Assembly: GCF_036250675.1 (NCBI RefSeq)
Contig: NZ_CP109592.1
Location: forward strand, 9,238,001 to 9,302,000
DNA length: 64,000 nucleotides
Origin: Streptomyces sp. NBC_01689
GTDB lineage: Bacteria > Actinomycetota > Actinomycetes > Streptomycetales > Streptomycetaceae
Reading direction: 5' to 3'
Part shown: in pieces, positions 25,805 through 33,549 of the stretch
Layout of the letters: the number at the start of each line of letters is the position of its first letter
Position numbering within the stretch: position 1 is the stretch's first letter
Translations under genes and position numbers: made by a program
The notes under the pieces: model-generated
The model's input: only the letters and a program-made list of their open reading frames with translations
Told to the model about the DNA's origin: nothing
Databases searched by the model: none

Positions 25805-25808
25805 TCTG

Positions 25809-26090
25809 TCCAGGACTGAAAGCGCCCGTCGCTCCACGGCCGGGCGCTGACGTCCCGAAGGGTGGACGGTGAACGGAAGGTATCCAGGGGGCCGCACCGC
25901 TTCACCGAGGCCGCGGCGGTGCCCGGCGCCGGGTCGCCACGGGGACCGGCAGGGCGCCGCGGGGTCGTCGGAGGCGGTTCGCGTCCCGGTGAGACGGCGG
26001 CCGGGGCGACGGAGCGAGCGCCCGGCCCCCGGCGGGCCGCGCGCCGCGTCGTTCGTGGGCCGGATTAGAGGATTTCGCTAGCTTCGACCC
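25809..26090. other. Intergenic region upstream of nitronate monooxygenase
   Basis: No gene is seen. The last 30 bases (GGATTAGAGGATTTCGCTAG region, 26060-26082) are AT-richer and probably contain the promoter of the nitronate monooxygenase gene. Confidence 0.35.
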
Positions 26091-27077
26091 ATGTTGCACA
26101 CGAGATTCACCGAAATGTTCGGTATCACTCATCCGGTGATGTCCGCCCCCATGGGCCTCCACAGCGGCGGGACGCTCGCCGCCGCGGTCTCGGTGGCCGG
26201 CGGGCTCGGCTCCTTCGCGGGAACGCATCCGTGGGAGGAGCCCGACTGGATCCGGGCGGAGATCGCGACCATCCGCGCCGCGACGGACCGTCCGTTCGGG
26301 GTCGGCTTCATCACGCCCTTCCTCCCGTTCACCGAGGCGCACTTCGAGGCCGCGCTGGAGGAGCGCACGGCGGTCGTCGCACTGTCCTTCGCCGACCCCG
26401 GGCCCTGGGTCGCGCGCGCCCAGGCGGCGGGCGCGCGGGTGATGTGCCAGGTCCAGAGCTACGAGGACGCGGAGATGGCGGTCGCCGCGGGAACCGATGT
26501 GCTCGTGGCCCAGGGGACGGAGGCCGGTGGCCACACCGGGACGATGGGACTGCTGCCCTTCCTGGCCGGGATCGTGAAGCGGTACCCCGATGTTCCGGTG
26601 CTGGCCGCGGGGGGCGTCGGCGACGGCCGGACCCTCGCCGCGGTGCTCACCGCCGGTGCGGACGGCGCCTGGCTGGGTACGGCGTTCCTCGCCACGCCCG
26701 AAGCGGTCGAGGTGTCCGCCGTCCACAAGCGCCTGATCGTAGAGAGCGACGGCGGCGACACCGTCTGGACGCGGGCCTACGACATCGTGTCCGACCTGCC
26801 GTGGCCGTCGGCCGTCGGACAACGCGTCCGCCGCAATCGCTTCACCGACGAATGGGCCGGGCGTGAGGCGGCGCTGCGGGACCGCAAGGGCGAGTTCGCG
26901 CCCATGGAGGACGTCAACCCCCTTGAGGCGACGCCCGATCCGGACACCGGTGCGATCCTCTACGGGCAGTCGGCGTCCTTCGTCGACGCCGTCCGCCCTG
27001 CCGCCGAGGTGGTCCGGACGGTCAGCGAGGAGGCCGAGGCGATCCTGGCCTCGCGGCCGCGCACGCTGCTGAGCTGA
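26091..27077 (+). CDS. Nitronate monooxygenase (2-nitropropane dioxygenase family)
   Basis: The 328-residue FMN-dependent TIM-barrel enzyme oxidises alkyl nitronates such as propionate 3-nitronate. Family features are the N-terminal THPVMSAPMG, the FMN-phosphate segments VLAAGGVGDGRTLAAVLTAGADGAWLGT (about 168-195) and the VAQGTEAGGHTG loop near residue 140 that contains the catalytic histidine. It also resembles class II enzymes with a PMEDVNPLEATPDP tail. Start ATG 26091 fits the family N-terminus. It appears monocistronic. Confidence 0.9.
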   Translation: MLHTRFTEMFGITHPVMSAPMGLHSGGTLAAAVSVAGGLGSFAGTHPWEEPDWIRAEIATIRAATDRPFGVGFITPFLPFTEAHFEAALEERTAVVALSFADPGPWVARAQAAGARVMCQVQSYEDAEMAVAAGTDVLVAQGTEAGGHTGTMGLLPFLAGIVKRYPDVPVLAAGGVGDGRTLAAVLTAGADGAWLGTAFLATPEAVEVSAVHKRLIVESDGGDTVWTRAYDIVSDLPWPSAVGQRVRRNRFTDEWAGREAALRDRKGEFAPMEDVNPLEATPDPDTGAILYGQSASFVDAVRPAAEVVRTVSEEAEAILASRPRTLLS

Positions 27078-27498
27078 CACCGGGCCACCGAGGGAGCCAT
27101 GTGGCGCGTGAGCACCCGGCCCCGGCGGGTGGTCGCCCTCGCCCGCGGCGCGCGCCGGACCGTCGCCCGCGCGCCTTCCCCCGAGGGCCCGGTGGCCTTG
27201 GTGGCGGCCCGACGTTCCGCGTGCGCACCGGGCCGCGCCGAACTCCCGCTCGCGGATAGCCTGGTCGTCGTCGGTGGTCCGGTGGTCCGGCGGCCAGGGT
27301 GCGACGCACGCGTACGCTCCGCGACCACGGGAGCCGGATGGTGTCGGCGCCGCGCCTCCCGAGCGGTCGTCGTCCCGACCGGCCGCCCGGGGCCACGGTT
27401 CCGTGGTGCCCGCGGACGGCGGCGAGGGTCCACCGTCACGGTCGCCGTGACCACCCCCGACGTCCGCCGAACCGCCCAGGACAAGGAGACAGCCCCTC
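27078..27498. other. Intergenic region, no recognised gene
   Basis: About 420 bases of GC-rich sequence with open frames on both strands but no recognisable protein or conserved start. Confidence 0.4.
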
Positions 27499-27804
27499 GT
27501 GCGCAACACATCGAGCCGCCTCACCGCCGGCCCCCCGAACAGTCCGCTCCCGAAAAGGAGTTGGGCTGGGCTTGCCGCCGACCCGGCGGGCTCCGACAGC
27601 GCCGCGGGCACGGTGCCGAACGGCGTCGGGGGAAGCAGCGTCGCGGGCCTCGCGAGGACCGCGCCGCACCGGTTCCGCGTCGGGCCGGAGGTGTTCTCCG
27701 TAGGGCCGGAACTGTTCTCCGTCGGCCCGGACACCGACGTGGTCGATGCGGTGCCGGAGCCTGTCCTCGTCCGGGCGGACGGTCGACGGGAGGTGCGGCG
27801 GTGA
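27499..27804 (+). CDS. Doubtful small ORF overlapping the cupin start
   Basis: GTG 27499 opens 101 residues ending REVRR, and its TGA overlaps the GTG of the cupin gene (GTGA, 27801-27804), the usual form of translational coupling. The product is low-complexity, with an internal repeat FSVGPE at about residues 66-77 from a 24-base duplicated segment. No homolog comes to mind. It may be real, or a chance frame. Confidence 0.25.
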   Translation: MRNTSSRLTAGPPNSPLPKRSWAGLAADPAGSDSAAGTVPNGVGGSSVAGLARTAPHRFRVGPEVFSVGPELFSVGPDTDVVDAVPEPVLVRADGRREVRR

Positions 27805-28148
27805 GCAAGCCCGAGCTGGAGTTCCACCGCCCCGAGGGCCCCTGGAGCACGCCTCCCGGAGCCGTTCCCGGAATGCGTGAACAGGTACTGGCCGAGGATT
27901 CCGCCACCGGCGCCCGCACCGCGCTCGTGCGGTGGGAACCGGGCACCGACACCTCCGTCCAGGGCGTCTCCCGGCACGACTTCTGGGAGGAGGTGCATCT
28001 CCTGGAAGGAGCCCTGCACGACCTCACCCTCGACGCGACCTTCACCGCCGGGATGTACGCCTGCCGCCCGCCCGGCATGCCCCACGGGCCCTGGACCTCG
28101 CGGGAAGGGGTCACGATGCTCGTCATCACGTACCCCGAACCCGGCTGA
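27801..28148 (+). CDS. Cupin-domain protein (ChrR-like)
   Basis: The 115-residue single-domain cupin reads ELEFHRPEGPWSTPPG, then RTALVRWEPGTDTSVQGVSRHDFWEEVHLLEGALHD and ends PGMPHGPWTSREG. His59 and Glu63-64 in the first cupin motif and His96 in the second are probable metal ligands. It looks like the C-terminal cupin of ChrR anti-sigma factors or acetylacetone dioxygenase relatives. GTG 27801 is preceded by GGGAGG. No sigma gene is adjacent, so an anti-sigma role is unlikely. Substrate unknown. Confidence 0.82.
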   Translation: MSKPELEFHRPEGPWSTPPGAVPGMREQVLAEDSATGARTALVRWEPGTDTSVQGVSRHDFWEEVHLLEGALHDLTLDATFTAGMYACRPPGMPHGPWTSREGVTMLVITYPEPG

Positions 28149-28191
28149 CCGGTGGCCGGCGGGCTCCTGAGTGGTGCGGCCGATGTGACGC

Positions 28192-28219
28192 CCCGGGGCG
28201 CCGACTCCGGCGCCCCGGG
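28192..28219. terminator. Perfect 12-bp hairpin after the cupin gene
   Basis: CCCGGGGCGCCG at 28192-28203 pairs with CGGCGCCCCGGG at 28208-28219 around ACTC, 44 bases after the cupin stop. Confidence 0.75.
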
Positions 28220-28423
28220 TCGGGCGTCGTGGGTGTGCGGGTGGTGGGCCAAGGCCGGTGATTCAGCCGATGCGCGGGAGCGCCGGCGGGACCGACAGTT
28301 GCCGGGCAACCATCGAGACGGACCCCGTCGCCTCGCGGCGTACGCCTTCCGACACCCACGCCCTCGGCGACGCCACGAGCGCGGCGCGGGTCCGTCGCCC
28401 CTCACCGAGAGGACGCCCCCGCC

Positions 28424-29401
28424 GTGCAGCAGCAGAACCGAGCAGTCCCCGCCGAACCGGCACGCCCCGCCCCGTCCGCACGCCGTCCGCACCGGCTCAC
28501 GAGCCGTCTGGTGCGGGCCGGTCTGGCGGCGCTCCTCGCCGCGGGCGGCCTCGTCGCCGCGCAGGCCACCGGAGCACAGGCGAACGGAACCCCGGCCGCC
28601 GCGGCGCGGGCCGCGGCCAATCCGTACGAGCGCGGCCCCGCCCCCACGACGGCCGGCATCGAGGCGAGCCGCGGGCCGTACGCCGTCTCCCAGACCACCG
28701 TCTCCTCGCTCTCGGTGACGGGCTTCGGCGGCGGCACCGTCTACTACCCCACCTCGACCAGCGACGGTACCTTCGGCGCGGTCGCCATCTCCCCCGGCTA
28801 CACCGCCTATCAGTCGTCCATCGCCTGGCTCGGCCCCCGGCTCGCCTCCCAGGGGTTCGTCGTGTTCACCATCGACACCCTCACCACCCTGGATCAACCG
28901 GACAGCCGTGGGCGGCAGTTGCTCGCGGCGCTCGACTACCTGACGCAGCGCAGCTCGGTCCGGGCGAGGATCGACAGCACCCGGCTCGGCGTGATGGGCC
29001 ACTCGATGGGCGGCGGCGGCACCCTGGAGGCGGCGAAGAGCCGTCCCTCGCTCCAGGCCGCCATCCCGCTCACCGGCTGGAACCTGGACACCACCTGGCC
29101 GGAGATCCAGACGCCCACCCTGATCGTGGGCGCCGACGGTGACACGATCGCGCCGGTGGCCACGCACTCCGAGCCGTTCTACCGGAGCCTGCCGAGCACG
29201 CTCGACAAGGCCTACCTGGAGCTGAGGGGCGCCACGCACTTCACGCCCAACAGCTCCAACACGACGATCGCGAAGTACAGCATCTCGTGGCTGAAGCGGT
29301 TCATCGACAACGACACCCGCTACGAGCAGTTCCTCTGCCCGCTGCCCCAGGCGTCGCTGACCATCGCCGAGTACCGCGGCAACTGCCCGCACACCTCCTG
29401 A
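28424..29401 (+). CDS. Secreted cutinase / polyester hydrolase (PETase-like family)
   Basis: The 325-residue protein has a signal peptide ([20 protein letters not shown], cleavage near 50-60) and a single alpha/beta hydrolase domain close to actinobacterial cutinases. Ser194 in GHSMGGGG, Asp240 in GADGDTIAP and His272 in ATHFTP form the triad. Tyr126 (SPGYTAYQ) and Met195 make the oxyanion hole, and Trp219 (LTGWN) matches the substrate-clamping tryptophan. [12 protein letters not shown] (151-162) is a hallmark of this group. Cys305 and Cys321 should form the C-terminal disulfide. Family members hydrolyse cutin, triglycerides and synthetic polyesters including PET. GTG 28424 lies about 11 bases after GAGAGG. 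It is monocistronic with its own terminator. Confidence 0.93.
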   Translation: MQQQNRAVPAEPARPAPSARRPHRLTSRLVRAGLAALLAAGGLVAAQATGAQANGTPAAAARAAANPYERGPAPTTAGIEASRGPYAVSQTTVSSLSVTGFGGGTVYYPTSTSDGTFGAVAISPGYTAYQSSIAWLGPRLASQGFVVFTIDTLTTLDQPDSRGRQLLAALDYLTQRSSVRARIDSTRLGVMGHSMGGGGTLEAAKSRPSLQAAIPLTGWNLDTTWPEIQTPTLIVGADGDTIAPVATHSEPFYRSLPSTLDKAYLELRGATHFTPNSSNTTIAKYSISWLKRFIDNDTRYEQFLCPLPQASLTIAEYRGNCPHTS

Positions 29402-29429
29402 CCCGTCCCGCACCACGGGCCCGTGAACG

Positions 29430-29472
29430 CGGGTGACGGCCACCGGACTCCGGTTCCGGTGGCCGTCACCCG
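29430..29472. terminator. Perfect 17-bp hairpin after the cutinase gene
   Basis: CGGGTGACGGCCACCGG at 29430-29446 pairs with 29456-29472, loop of 9 bases, 28 bases after the cutinase stop. Confidence 0.85.
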
Positions 29473-29495
29473 TGTGACGGTCCCAGCTGGGGCCG

Positions 29496-29519
29496 TTGAC
29501 GCTTGTGCGGGCTCACAAG
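29496..29519 (+). promoter_or_regulatory. Possible promoter or operator upstream of the LuxR gene
   Basis: TTGACG at 29496-29501 could be a -35 element. It adjoins the inverted repeat CTTGTG (29502-29507) and CACAAG (29514-29519). The site is 136 bases upstream of the chosen LuxR start. Confidence 0.3.
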
Positions 29520-29654
29520 GCTTGCGGTCCGGGCCTGGGAGCCGGCCCACCCCGCGCTCCCGCCGGGTGTCTGTTCGCGCTGCTCACAGACGGTTTCCGC
29601 GCCCGCGGAGGTACCCGAAGGCAGGGCTTCCGCCTTCGTTTACGCGGAAGTAAC

Positions 29655-31619
29655 GTGACGGTCGTGACGGGAAACGCGACTGTGCGAGGTCCGCTGCGGA
29701 CGGCGGGCCGGAGCTCCTTACCGACGGCCGTCCGGGCCGTGACGGACGAGCCGGACCGGGACAGCGCTCCGGAGACGACGGCCCCTTCGGCCGGCCAGAC
29801 GTCCCCACCCCTGGCCGACCAGGACGGGCCGGGTTCCGCGGATGCGGTCGCCGCCCCGGTCGATGCCGCCTCGCCCCCTCGCGCCGACGGACCCGCCGCC
29901 GGACCGGCCACACGCCACGCGGGTGCCGCGAGGCGTCCTGAACGGCGGGGGAACCCAGGCGACTTGACCGGTGTGACGGCCGTATACGGCCTCGGCCGCC
30001 GGGCGCGCTCACCGCAGGGCGTCGCTACGGAGCCGGTCGACGCGCCGCCCGCCGCCGACGCGGGTGCGCTCACGGTCCGGCTGATCGACGCCGCCGACCG
30101 GGCCAGACTGGCCGGACTGCCGGACCGGGCAAAGGAATTGCTCGCCCGAGCCGGGCACGAGACGGCAGCCGACGCCGTACGCGGGGCGGCCCAGCTGGTG
30201 CTCGGGCAGCTCGCCCTCCAGGACGGACCGGCGGCCGACGCCCGCGAAGTACTCCTCCTCGCAGCCGAGTTGCTGGGTCCTGTCGACGGACGCCGAGCCC
30301 TCGCCGCGATACTCGCCGCCATGGAGGCGGCCTGGGCGACGGGTGACGCCGCCGCCTGCCGGGAGGCCCTGGATCATGCCCGGGAGCAGCCGGAGCCCGA
30401 CCAGCGGCTCGCGGCCTTCCGGGCGGGGATGTCCTCGGTCATGGACGGACGTCTGGACAGAGGGCGGCACCAGCTGAGGGAGGCGGCCACCGCGGCGGGA
30501 GCGGCCGGTACCCCGGACGGCCCGGAGGCGCTGCTGCGCGCCGGGGGAGCGGCCCTGGTCGCGGGTGACCTCGTCGCCGCGTGCCGGGCCAACTCACGGG
30601 CCCTGGCCGTGGCCAGGGCCCGCGGGCCGCGCATCCTGGTCGCCCAGGCGCTGGAACGCCTCGCCTACGGGGAGCTGAGGGCCGGCCGGCACGCGCGCGC
30701 CCGGGCCCACGCCGAGGACGGTCTGCGGGCCGCTCTCGGTACCGGGCAGCGCAACCTGGCGGCGCACCACCACGCGATCCTCGCGCTGGTCGCGTCGGTC
30801 GAGGGCTCCCGGGCGGCCGTCGCCGAGCACGCGTCCGCCGCCGAGAGCGTCGCGGCTCCGCACGGTCTCGCGCAGGCGGCCACGCTGTCCCAGTGGGCCA
30901 GGGCCCGCGCCGATCTCGCCCACGGCCGCCTCCCCGAGGCCGCCGCGCGGCTCGGTCCGCTGGTCTGCGCGGGCCCGCGCCGCGGACACTTCGCGGTGCG
31001 CATGCTCGCCGTCCCCTGCTTCGTCGAGGCAGCGGCCCGCACCGGGCAGGAGGACGCGGCCCGTGCGGCGGTCGCGGAGTTCGCCCGCTGGGCCGCCCAG
31101 GGCGCCGACCCGCAGGCCCCTGCGCAGCTGGCCCGCTGCCGCGCGCTGCTGACCGGACCCGAAGCCTGCGAACCGCTGTTCACCACCGCCCTCGCCCACC
31201 ACGACCAGCACACGGGGGACTTCGAGCGCGGACGCACCCAACTCCTCTACGGTACCTGGCTGCGACGGCAGCGCAGGCCGGGGGAGGCGCGCGGCCGGCT
31301 GCGGGACGCGCTGGTGTCCTTCGAACGCGGCGGAGCCCATGGCTGGGCCGCGCAGACCAGGGCCGAACTGCGCGCGACCGGGGACGCCGGACAGGACCGA
31401 CCGCACGGCGAGCTGGCCCTCCTGACACCTCAGCAGCTGCGGATCGCCCGCTGCGTGGCCGAGGGCGCCACCAACCGCGAAGTGGCGCTGCGCCTGTCCG
31501 TGAGCCCCCGCACCGTGGACCACCACCTGCGGAATGTCTTCGCCGCCCTGGGGGTCCGCTCCCGCGTCGAACTCTCCCGCTGGCTGGACCGCGCCGAGAA
31601 GACCACCGCACACCCCTAG
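29655..31619 (+). CDS. LuxR-family regulator with TPR-like core, no ATPase domain
   Basis: The product (654 residues from GTG 29655, GGAAG four bases upstream) has a disordered acidic N-terminus to about residue 120, a long helical-repeat core (about 130-570) like that of LAL regulators (RAKELLARAGHETAADAVRG, EVLLLAAELLGPVDGRRALA) and a C-terminal LuxR helix-turn-helix (LTPQQLRIARCVAEGATNRE, VALRLSVSPRTVDHHLRNVF). Full LAL proteins carry a Walker-type ATPase of about 300 residues before this core; none is visible here. It is either a natural ATPase-less variant or a 5'-truncated LAL gene. The start is uncertain (GTG 29739 also possible). A PucR gene follows in the same direction. Confidence 0.8.
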   Translation: MTVVTGNATVRGPLRTAGRSSLPTAVRAVTDEPDRDSAPETTAPSAGQTSPPLADQDGPGSADAVAAPVDAASPPRADGPAAGPATRHAGAARRPERRGNPGDLTGVTAVYGLGRRARSPQGVATEPVDAPPAADAGALTVRLIDAADRARLAGLPDRAKELLARAGHETAADAVRGAAQLVLGQLALQDGPAADAREVLLLAAELLGPVDGRRALAAILAAMEAAWATGDAAACREALDHAREQPEPDQRLAAFRAGMSSVMDGRLDRGRHQLREAATAAGAAGTPDGPEALLRAGGAALVAGDLVAACRANSRALAVARARGPRILVAQALERLAYGELRAGRHARARAHAEDGLRAALGTGQRNLAAHHHAILALVASVEGSRAAVAEHASAAESVAAPHGLAQAATLSQWARARADLAHGRLPEAAARLGPLVCAGPRRGHFAVRMLAVPCFVEAAARTGQEDAARAAVAEFARWAAQGADPQAPAQLARCRALLTGPEACEPLFTTALAHHDQHTGDFERGRTQLLYGTWLRRQRRPGEARGRLRDALVSFERGGAHGWAAQTRAELRATGDAGQDRPHGELALLTPQQLRIARCVAEGATNREVALRLSVSPRTVDHHLRNVFAALGVRSRVELSRWLDRAEKTTAHP

Positions 31620-31738
31620 GTACCGACCAGGCGGTATGTCATCCTGCGGGATCAGGAGGTCCGGATCCGGAGCACCCGTGCGGCCACTCTCGGCCGACCG
31701 GCCCGGCCGGACCGAGCCGACTCCGGTGGAGGACAGCG

Positions 31739-33154
31739 ATGCAGCACCTCGTACCCGCCCACGGCAGGACCCTGCCGGGACCCCGGACTCCGGCGACGGC
31801 CGCGCGGCCCGCCGTCGACGCGGAGGCCCTCGCGGTACTGCACCGGGCCGCCCGGGCACTGATGGCCGGCCTGCCCGAGCTCACCGAACGCCTGATGACG
31901 CTGCTGCGGGAGCGTGAACCCGCCTACCGCAGCGCCATGGAGGCCGACGCGGAGAGCGTGCGCGAGGAGGTGCGGCGCTCGCTGCGGCTCAACGTCGAAT
32001 CGCTGATCAGGCCCGGTGAACTGCGCGAGGCCGCCCGCCGCTGCTCCTGGGCCATCGGCAGGGCTCGGGCCGACCGCGGACTCCCGCTGGACGCCCTGCT
32101 GCGCGCGTTCCGGCTGGGCGGCGGCATGGTCTGGCAGGAGCTCGTCGAGGAGACGACCCGCCGTCAGCCCTCCGACGCGCGGCTGCTCGTCCATGTCGCC
32201 GCCGACGTCTGGAACTTCGTCGACGACCACTGCGCCGTCGTGGCCGAGGCCTACCGGCAGACGGAACGGGAGCTGATGTGGCGCCGGGAGAACCGGCTCC
32301 GTCTGATGACGGCCGCACTGCTCGACGGCACCGCGCGGATCGCCGACCTGCCCGCCACCGCGGCCGCCCTGGGCCTCCCCGAACACGGGCGGTACGCGGT
32401 CGTGCTGGCCCGCCTGCCCTCCGGGAGGACGTTCGCCGACGCGTGGGGTCAGGTGCACCTGTCCGGGCTGCGGGTCCTCTGGTACCGCGATCGTGAGCGC
32501 GACGGCGGCGGCAGCTACGGCATCGTCCTACTCGCCGGCCACCCGCGCGACGAGGGCGAACCCGGTCACAGCCACGAGAGCGGACTCATGGACACCGGTA
32601 CGGGCCCCGCGCGGGCGGTGGACGGGGCCGGGGCGGGCGACGGCGCCGGTTCGGACGAGGAGTGTCCCCGGACGTACGGACTCGACGTGGACGCCGGGGA
32701 GATCGCGCGCCGGCTGACCGCCCCCGGGGTGGCCCGGATCGGGGTGAGCCCGGTGGTGGACGGTCTCGCCGCGATCGGTGACGCCCGGCGTCTGGCGGAC
32801 ACGGCACTGCGGGCCTGCCCGCGGTCCGGGGGAACCATCGTGCTGGAGGAGCACCTGCCCGCCGCGCTCGTCGTCTCCGCGCCGGTCCTGGGAGCGGCGC
32901 TCGCCGAGCGGGTGCTCGGCCCCCTGCTGCGGCTGGACCCGTCCGACCGGGACGTCATGCTGGAGACCCTCACGGCCTGGCTCGCCTGCGACGGGTCCGC
33001 CCAGCGCGCCGCCGGCCGCCTCTACTGCCACCGCAACACGGTCCTGAACCGGCTGCGCCGCTGCGAACAGCTCACCGGCCGTTCGCTGAGCCGGCCGGCC
33101 GACGTCGTCGAACTGTCGCTGGCCCTCGCCGCCCACTGTCTCCTCGACCCCTGA
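31739..33154 (+). CDS. PucR/CdaR-family transcriptional regulator
   Basis: The 471-residue protein has an N-terminal helical sensor region (residues about 25-190, RsbRD-like, MAGLPELTERLMTLLREREP), a GGDEF-like middle and a C-terminal PucR helix-turn-helix (about 410-465): MLETLTAWLACDGSAQRAAG, RLYCHRNTVLNRLRRCEQLT. ATG 31739 is supported by GGAGG about 8 bases upstream. A Gly/Asp-rich linker of about 25 residues near 295 is probably unstructured. It follows the LuxR gene by 119 bases. Targets are unknown. Confidence 0.9.
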   Translation: MQHLVPAHGRTLPGPRTPATAARPAVDAEALAVLHRAARALMAGLPELTERLMTLLREREPAYRSAMEADAESVREEVRRSLRLNVESLIRPGELREAARRCSWAIGRARADRGLPLDALLRAFRLGGGMVWQELVEETTRRQPSDARLLVHVAADVWNFVDDHCAVVAEAYRQTERELMWRRENRLRLMTAALLDGTARIADLPATAAALGLPEHGRYAVVLARLPSGRTFADAWGQVHLSGLRVLWYRDRERDGGGSYGIVLLAGHPRDEGEPGHSHESGLMDTGTGPARAVDGAGAGDGAGSDEECPRTYGLDVDAGEIARRLTAPGVARIGVSPVVDGLAAIGDARRLADTALRACPRSGGTIVLEEHLPAALVVSAPVLGAALAERVLGPLLRLDPSDRDVMLETLTAWLACDGSAQRAAGRLYCHRNTVLNRLRRCEQLTGRSLSRPADVVELSLALAAHCLLDP

Positions 33155-33159
33155 ACGCG

Positions 33160-33190
33160 CCGCGGCCCGAACCAGGGGTTCGGGCCGCGG
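33160..33190. terminator. Bidirectional hairpin between convergent genes
   Basis: CCGCGGCCCGAACC at 33160-33173 pairs perfectly with GGTTCGGGCCGCGG at 33177-33190, loop AGG. It lies 5 bases after the PucR stop and 14 bases before the stop of the facing gene. Confidence 0.85.
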
Positions 33191-33204
33191 GGTGCTGTCG
33201 GTGA

Positions 33205-33549
33205 TCAGAAGAGCAGGAGGAGGGTGACGGTCGCGGTGGCCGCCGCGCAGACGGTCAGGGCCAGTCCCACACAGCGCCTGCGCAGCGTCCGGTAGCGGTG
33301 TTCGTACTCGGCCCGCAGATCGAGGCACCGGGCCGCGATCCGTTCGAGGTCCTTGCGCGCACGCTTCAGGGCGTCGGCGACGTAGTACCGCTCGATCTCC
33401 GCCTGCTGCGACGTGGTCAGCCAGTCCATGGGCCGGACGAACTCACGCGCGCGTTGCTCGGCTTCCGTGACCCTTGCGTGCCAGAGCAGGTAACCGTCCA
33501 CCGCGTTGCCGAGTTCACCCTCGGGTCCGGGCCGCAGCAGACCGCTCAC
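33205..33549 (-). CDS. Small membrane-anchored protein coupled to ctaD
   Basis: The 114-residue protein is a soluble helical region rich in Arg/Glu ([40 protein letters not shown]) followed by one C-terminal membrane helix ([21 protein letters not shown]). Its ATG overlaps the ctaD stop by 4 bases (ATGA, 33546-33549), so it is translationally coupled to the oxidase subunit. No homolog is recognised. A role as small accessory subunit or assembly factor of this oxidase is an inference from coupling. Confidence 0.75.
   Translation of the reverse strand: MSGLLRPGPEGELGNAVDGYLLWHARVTEAEQRAREFVRPMDWLTTSQQAEIERYYVADALKRARKDLERIAARCLDLRAEYEHRYRTLRRRCVGLALTVCAAATATVTLLLLF

Noticed and set aside
27801..28148. 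ChrR-type anti-sigma factor
   Set aside because: Only the cupin part is present, without the zinc-binding anti-sigma domain, and no ECF gene is adjacent.
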